Assembly (NCBI RefSeq): GCF_003576475.1
Contig: NZ_QWGR01000001.1
Location: forward strand, 124,001-188,000
Length of the DNA stretch: 64,000 bases
Direction of reading: 5' to 3'
From: Maribellus luteus
GTDB taxonomy: Bacteria; Bacteroidota; Bacteroidia; Bacteroidales; Prolixibacteraceae
Both the position numbers and the translations under genes were made by a program. Positions 60,304 through 64,000 of the stretch are shown here, piece by piece. Numbering within the stretch: the stretch's first letter is position 1; each line of letters opens with the position of its first letter. The notes beneath the pieces were generated by a model that was given only the letters and a program-made list of their open reading frames with translations, had not been told where the DNA came from and ran no database searches.

Positions 60304-63183
60304 TTATTTGGCTGCTTTTAGTGTCTGTATTTCCGTGTAAACATCGAAGGCCAGTTTTGCCAGGTGGTGTTTGTCCGATTGTTCCTTTTGCCTGGCTTTG
60401 GCATCTTTCCATTTTTGATAAACCGATTCAAAATTTTGCATCTGGTTACGATCGATCCATAAAATGTTGTTTTTTATGTGCGAGGGAATTCGTTCGCGGA
60501 TCAGTTCAGTTATAAAATCGCGGAACCTGGCTTCCTGAAACCTGGCCGGCCAGTCGGGAAACAGAAAACTTACCTGGAAATCGAAAAAGTCTTCGTTAAT
60601 GATTTGCCCATTGGAAAGCCTGCGTTGAAACACCAGCCTGCGTTGTCCAAAATTTCTTCCGGCAATGGAGCCCATTAAGCGGATCTTTTCCATTTCGGCA
60701 TATCTTTCAGCGCCGTTTTTTTCTTCGGGGGAGCTAAAAAAGCGGATGTAATTTTTAGCTTTTTCTACCTGCCGGTCAACAACAGGATTTTCGGTGTCAG
60801 GAAGCGGTGCAGAAGTAGCAATTACTTTGCCTTCGTTGTTTTGTAACAGCCATTGCTTGTTTTCAAAGCGGTAGTTATCCGCATCAGGTGCGCACAGGAA
60901 AAACTCCTGCAAGCTGTTTTGCCGCTCCGATTCTGTTTGGCTCCAGGATTCATCCGCCATTGTACCGAAAAAATTATCTCCGTATTCACTTTTGAATGAA
61001 AATCCAAACTGGCTATCGGCTAACATGTCTAGCAAGAGGATGTGATCCAAGAGATAGAAACCTTCGGCATGGTGGTTTAATTCGGTAAAATAGTTTATCG
61101 ACTGTGCCACAAAACGTAAAGCATCGGCTTCGTTTTTACCTTCGTATAAACGCACCCATTTTCTTGTTTCTTTCCTGAAAATTACCTGGATCTTGTTTTG
61201 ATCATCGCTGGTTTTTCTGGAAATCCGGTAGTTCTGCGGATTGACGGTTTCGCGGAAAAGTAATTTAATTTCAATACCTCCCAGAAAAGACGGTGAAAGA
61301 TTGACGTTTTCATTTTCCGAAAATTCCGGTAGTTCAGTCAAGCGAACAGGACGGTAATTATGATGGAGTTGTTCAATGTTGTGGTAGTGTTCGCCGGGAG
61401 CGAGCAATGTTGCAGGTTGCTCCGACAGCTTTTTAACGATCGGTTTGTTGCGCAGGGGAATCCCCGATTTCAGACAAATAATTTCTTCCAGGCCTGCGAT
61501 TTCATTTTCACCGGGTACTTCAGGTGCACCAATCGATTCACCCTTCGAGCGGTTGTAACCCAGCCGGTCCACATTTTTCAGGAAAAGCGATTTGTGGCGG
61601 ATAACGGCTAGCAGGTATTCTTTTTCGTTTCTCAGTAAATGCAGGCGCGCTGAAATTTTCCAGGGCACTTCGCTTAACTCTTCACCAAAGCGGGCTAGCA
61701 TATGATCGTACACAGCGTTTTTCTTTTTCAGATACGCTTCTTGCGATTCTGTTTGACTGGCAGGAAGTTGATGATCCGGAAATAAAGTTGCCCAGTTGGG
61801 TACCGAGTTGATCCACTCGTTTCGGAAGGCCGGTTCATTTGGAGAACTAAAATCGATGTCAAAAAAATGGTTGAGATTGGCTAACTGCGATAAATGGCCG
61901 CCAAGATGGTGCTCAAAAAGCATTAAAAATGCCTTTAACTGAGAGGCTTTTGCTTTTTTCTCCTCGGGCTCGCTGTCGGCCAGTCCCTCGGGGCCAATGT
62001 TGTAGATCAATGGGAAATGCCGTTGAAGGGAGTGGTAGTTTCCCGGATCACGGTAGGTCTTTTCGAGCTTTTCGTTAAAAGTCTTTTCCTTTTGATCTCC
62101 CATTGAATAGGCCCGGTATTTCTTTGACCATTTTTCAAAAAGCAGGTTATTGATCACATCTTTGTGCAGAAGGTTTATTTCTTTTTCGTTGATGAAAACC
62201 TTTAGCTGGCTGTACAGATAATCAAAACGGGCATTTGAATCGTACTGGCCGGTGTCTTTCAGCAAATGAAAAAAATGATCGGGATCGATTGTCATTTTTT
62301 GTGACTCCGTATCCCCGCAAACAATGCTTTTAACTTCGCATTTTACCACACCGTCAGCTTTCGAAAATAGCCTTTGAAGAATGTCGACATCGAGGACGCG
62401 GATTCTTTCTTTGGCGGGTTCGTCCGGAAGAAATCCTTTTATCAGGCGCGGCCCCGCAAACATTTCTTCGATGGTTTGATTTTCACTTAACATCTCATCG
62501 GGTGTGCGAAATCTTACCGGAACATATATGTATTCAAAAAGCGACAGAAAAAGCTGGGAAAGCGTTTGCTCAATGTCGTTTTGTTCCGGAAGATGAATGT
62601 TGCATTTGATTTCAACCGGCCGGGGTTGGAGCAGGCACACCTCGGAAAAGTATTCACCCATGTTTCGGTTGGCATTCAAAAACTTCTTCAGGCGGTTGAT
62701 GAAATCTTCCCGGGCATGCTGGTCGGCTGATAATTTGCGGATAAAACGCAGTTTGGGTAGAACCTCTATCCGACTGAGACCGCTGATTTCTTCGTGGAAA
62801 CCTTCGTTTTTTAACCGGCTGATCCACACATTCTGTACTTCATCGAAGCGGTCGATGATCAGTTTTCGTAAATCGGTATTGGTTACCGGGTGACTGCTGA
62901 AAATATCGGAAGGGGAGAAAAAAGCATTGGCGCGGGCATCAATCGGTAGATCCTTGTTTTTTACCAGGAGGTCTTCCAACGGGTAAGCCGTCCGGTAGCC
63001 AATGTCGGTAAGGCCGTAGCAAAGTTGTTCAAGGATGGTTAGTCCCGGGTCGTGAAGGTTGTAATCGGTCCAGATATCACCACCCAACTCTTGCAGGTAT
63101 TCAATGCCTTTATTTCTTAGTTCCGAAAAATTAAGGCTTGTTTTTTCAATATCGTTTTTTGAAAAACTGTCGCCGGTTTTCAT
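60304..63183 (-). CDS. eCIS baseplate wedge protein (Afp11/Afp12, gp6/J-like)
   Basis: This 959-residue protein has the motif ELGGDIWTDYNLHDPGLTILEQLCYGLTDIGYRT (about 32-66), a marker of the large baseplate J-like proteins of eCIS loci, followed by TDLRKLIIDRFDEVQNVWI. The middle (about 180-560) and C-terminal (about 620-930) parts are mixed alpha/beta, including FRTPDEML and RRLVFQRRLSNGQIINEDFFDFQVSFLFPDWPARFQ. I cannot decide between the Afp11 and Afp12 roles by eye. It overlaps the upstream gene by four bases (ATGA) and the downstream tape-measure gene follows after one base. Confidence 0.82.
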   Translation of the reverse strand: MKTGDSFSKNDIEKTSLNFSELRNKGIEYLQELGGDIWTDYNLHDPGLTILEQLCYGLTDIGYRTAYPLEDLLVKNKDLPIDARANAFFSPSDIFSSHPVTNTDLRKLIIDRFDEVQNVWISRLKNEGFHEEISGLSRIEVLPKLRFIRKLSADQHAREDFINRLKKFLNANRNMGEYFSEVCLLQPRPVEIKCNIHLPEQNDIEQTLSQLFLSLFEYIYVPVRFRTPDEMLSENQTIEEMFAGPRLIKGFLPDEPAKERIRVLDVDILQRLFSKADGVVKCEVKSIVCGDTESQKMTIDPDHFFHLLKDTGQYDSNARFDYLYSQLKVFINEKEINLLHKDVINNLLFEKWSKKYRAYSMGDQKEKTFNEKLEKTYRDPGNYHSLQRHFPLIYNIGPEGLADSEPEEKKAKASQLKAFLMLFEHHLGGHLSQLANLNHFFDIDFSSPNEPAFRNEWINSVPNWATLFPDHQLPASQTESQEAYLKKKNAVYDHMLARFGEELSEVPWKISARLHLLRNEKEYLLAVIRHKSLFLKNVDRLGYNRSKGESIGAPEVPGENEIAGLEEIICLKSGIPLRNKPIVKKLSEQPATLLAPGEHYHNIEQLHHNYRPVRLTELPEFSENENVNLSPSFLGGIEIKLLFRETVNPQNYRISRKTSDDQNKIQVIFRKETRKWVRLYEGKNEADALRFVAQSINYFTELNHHAEGFYLLDHILLLDMLADSQFGFSFKSEYGDNFFGTMADESWSQTESERQNSLQEFFLCAPDADNYRFENKQWLLQNNEGKVIATSAPLPDTENPVVDRQVEKAKNYIRFFSSPEEKNGAERYAEMEKIRLMGSIAGRNFGQRRLVFQRRLSNGQIINEDFFDFQVSFLFPDWPARFQEARFRDFITELIRERIPSHIKNNILWIDRNQMQNFESVYQKWKDAKARQKEQSDKHHLAKLAFDVYTEIQTLKAAK

Positions 63184-64000
63184 TGCTCATCCTTTCGTTT
63201 AGGTGAAAAACGATCGTCCCACAATACGCTCACCTTAAAGTGAATTTTTTTGTCGTTCCCGTAGTTACTCCTTGTCTTTAGCTGAAGCGAATAGCGAAAC
63301 GGATCGCGTGGTTCGAACCATGAACTGATTATTTGCCAGAGGCGGGCCAGCCCCGTTTTCTGTTCCTGCTCCTCGTTTAGTTGCGACGGGCGCGACTCCC
63401 AACGAATGGCAACCTTGTTCCACCATTTTCCGTAATGTGCGGTGGTTGTGGTAATTTTCGACTTCGAATTTCCGTAGGTACTTACCGCTATGGCGTGCAT
63501 CAACGAGTATTTCCCTTCGCCCTTTTCGCCCTGTACATAGGCCATGATCTCAAAAGCGTTGGCGCCGTTTAATAATTTGTCACCAAACACATTGTGCCAA
63601 AGTCCGTCGGCTTTTAGTTCGCCTTGCAGGTAATTTCCCACTCTGCCTTCCGACGAAATAATCCCGTTAACATCGAGTCTTTCAACCGGAGTTGTGGTGC
63701 CAAGTCCAATATTGTGCGAGTCTTTCTGAATGTAGAAAGCAGGTTCCCGGGGAACTTCAGAGTCTTCGCTTTCTTCTCTGAATGCGGAAATTTTGTGGAT
63801 GTAAATACCGCCACTATCCTTTTGAGTAAGAAAAAGTCCCCAGGTAGCTTCCGGATCATCTTTATCCTGAAAAAAGCTGAGTAAGCGGTTTTCTCCGTTG
63901 TCGGAAGGATAAATCATCAACCCTTTTTCGTTGATATCCAGCTTGTCGTCGGCTTTGTTAAAGGTCGAATCGATCAACTTTTCAAAGGCTCCCTGGTCGG
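63180..64000 (-). CDS. eCIS fibre-like or accessory protein (5' end beyond window)
   Basis: The frame is open to the right edge (DQGAFEKLIDSTFNK before the first possible TTG), so the true start is outside and the visible part has at least 273 residues. It contains NIGLGTTTPVERLDVNG (about two-fifths in), a motif common at the junction of tail-fibre or head-domain proteins with an autochaperone-like or coiled segment. Then follows a C-terminal beta domain: LQGELKADGLWHNVFGDKLLNGANAFEIMAYVQG, TTTTAHYGKWWNKVAIRWES and YSLQLKTRSNYGNDKKIHFKVSVLWDDRF. It is the first visible gene of the operon, and its stop overlaps the start of the baseplate gene by four bases. A receptor-binding fibre role is plausible but not proven. 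Confidence 0.65.
   Translation of the reverse strand, partial: DQGAFEKLIDSTFNKADDKLDINEKGLMIYPSDNGENRLLSFFQDKDDPEATWGLFLTQKDSGGIYIHKISAFREESEDSEVPREPAFYIQKDSHNIGLGTTTPVERLDVNGIISSEGRVGNYLQGELKADGLWHNVFGDKLLNGANAFEIMAYVQGEKGEGKYSLMHAIAVSTYGNSKSKITTTTAHYGKWWNKVAIRWESRPSQLNEEQEQKTGLARLWQIISSWFEPRDPFRYSLQLKTRSNYGNDKKIHFKVSVLWDDRFSPKRKDEQ

Noticed and set aside
1-64000. CRISPR array, insertion sequence or prophage
   Set aside because: No regularly spaced direct repeats, transposase or integrase reading frames were seen. The contractile genes lack capsid, portal and terminase neighbours within the window.

Overview
The window looks like chromosomal DNA of a marine or sediment Bacteroidota, most likely of the Marinilabiliales/Prolixibacteraceae type. 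That placement is inferred from three complete ECF-sigma/FecR/SusC/SusD loci, SusC proteins with an N-terminal STN domain, a type IX secretion sorting tail, a tRNA promoter matching the Bacteroidota consensus (TTTG, 19 bp, TAnnTTTG), and little Shine-Dalgarno signal. No insertion sequence, integrase, CRISPR array or rRNA was seen.

Layout. 1-1140: an ECF sigma gene cut by the left edge, then a tRNA-Val(TAC) with promoter and terminators. 1196-13192 (minus): Sus-type locus 1 (ECF sigma, FecR, SusC, SusD, a double-LamG lipoprotein, two secreted metallophosphoesterases). It encodes no glycosidase, so a phosphate-ester substrate is plausible. 13551-16845 (plus): a molybdenum hydroxylase operon (MocA-like cytidylyltransferase, [2Fe-2S] subunit, molybdopterin subunit), followed by a convergent DUF2264 gene. 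18533-32718 (plus): Sus-type locus 2 (ECF sigma, FecR, SusC, SusD, GH16 lipoprotein, DUF4855 protein with a GH16-like C-terminus lacking the catalytic acids, a broken phosphoesterase, two tandem DUF4434 genes, a sugar porter), with a convergent phosphoesterase at 32855-34342. 34639-46364 (minus): Sus-type locus 3 (ECF sigma, FecR, SusC, SusD, a small lipoprotein, an M16 peptidase, a propeller-like lipoprotein), which resembles a peptide-uptake system. 46845-50734 (plus): a three-gene sugar operon (GH172/DUF2961, DUF6786-like lipoprotein, FucP-like permease).

50972-64000 is the most unusual part. On the minus strand a tightly packed operon, open at the right edge, encodes parts of an extracellular contractile injection system (eCIS): a fibre-like protein, a baseplate wedge-like protein, a 1407-residue tape-measure protein, and last a membrane-anchored GH18-like protein with a degenerate active site. 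Facing it on the plus strand are a DUF4157 (eCIS-core) protein with an unrecognised C-terminal domain, which is the likely effector, and a pentameric ligand-gated ion channel of the GLIC/Cys-loop family.

Across loci, all three fecR-susC junctions carry a stem-loop of similar size but different sequence, and all three susC genes share the same A-rich start context (AAAAGT-ATG-A7+). This suggests a common post-transcriptional arrangement for raising SusC output over FecR.
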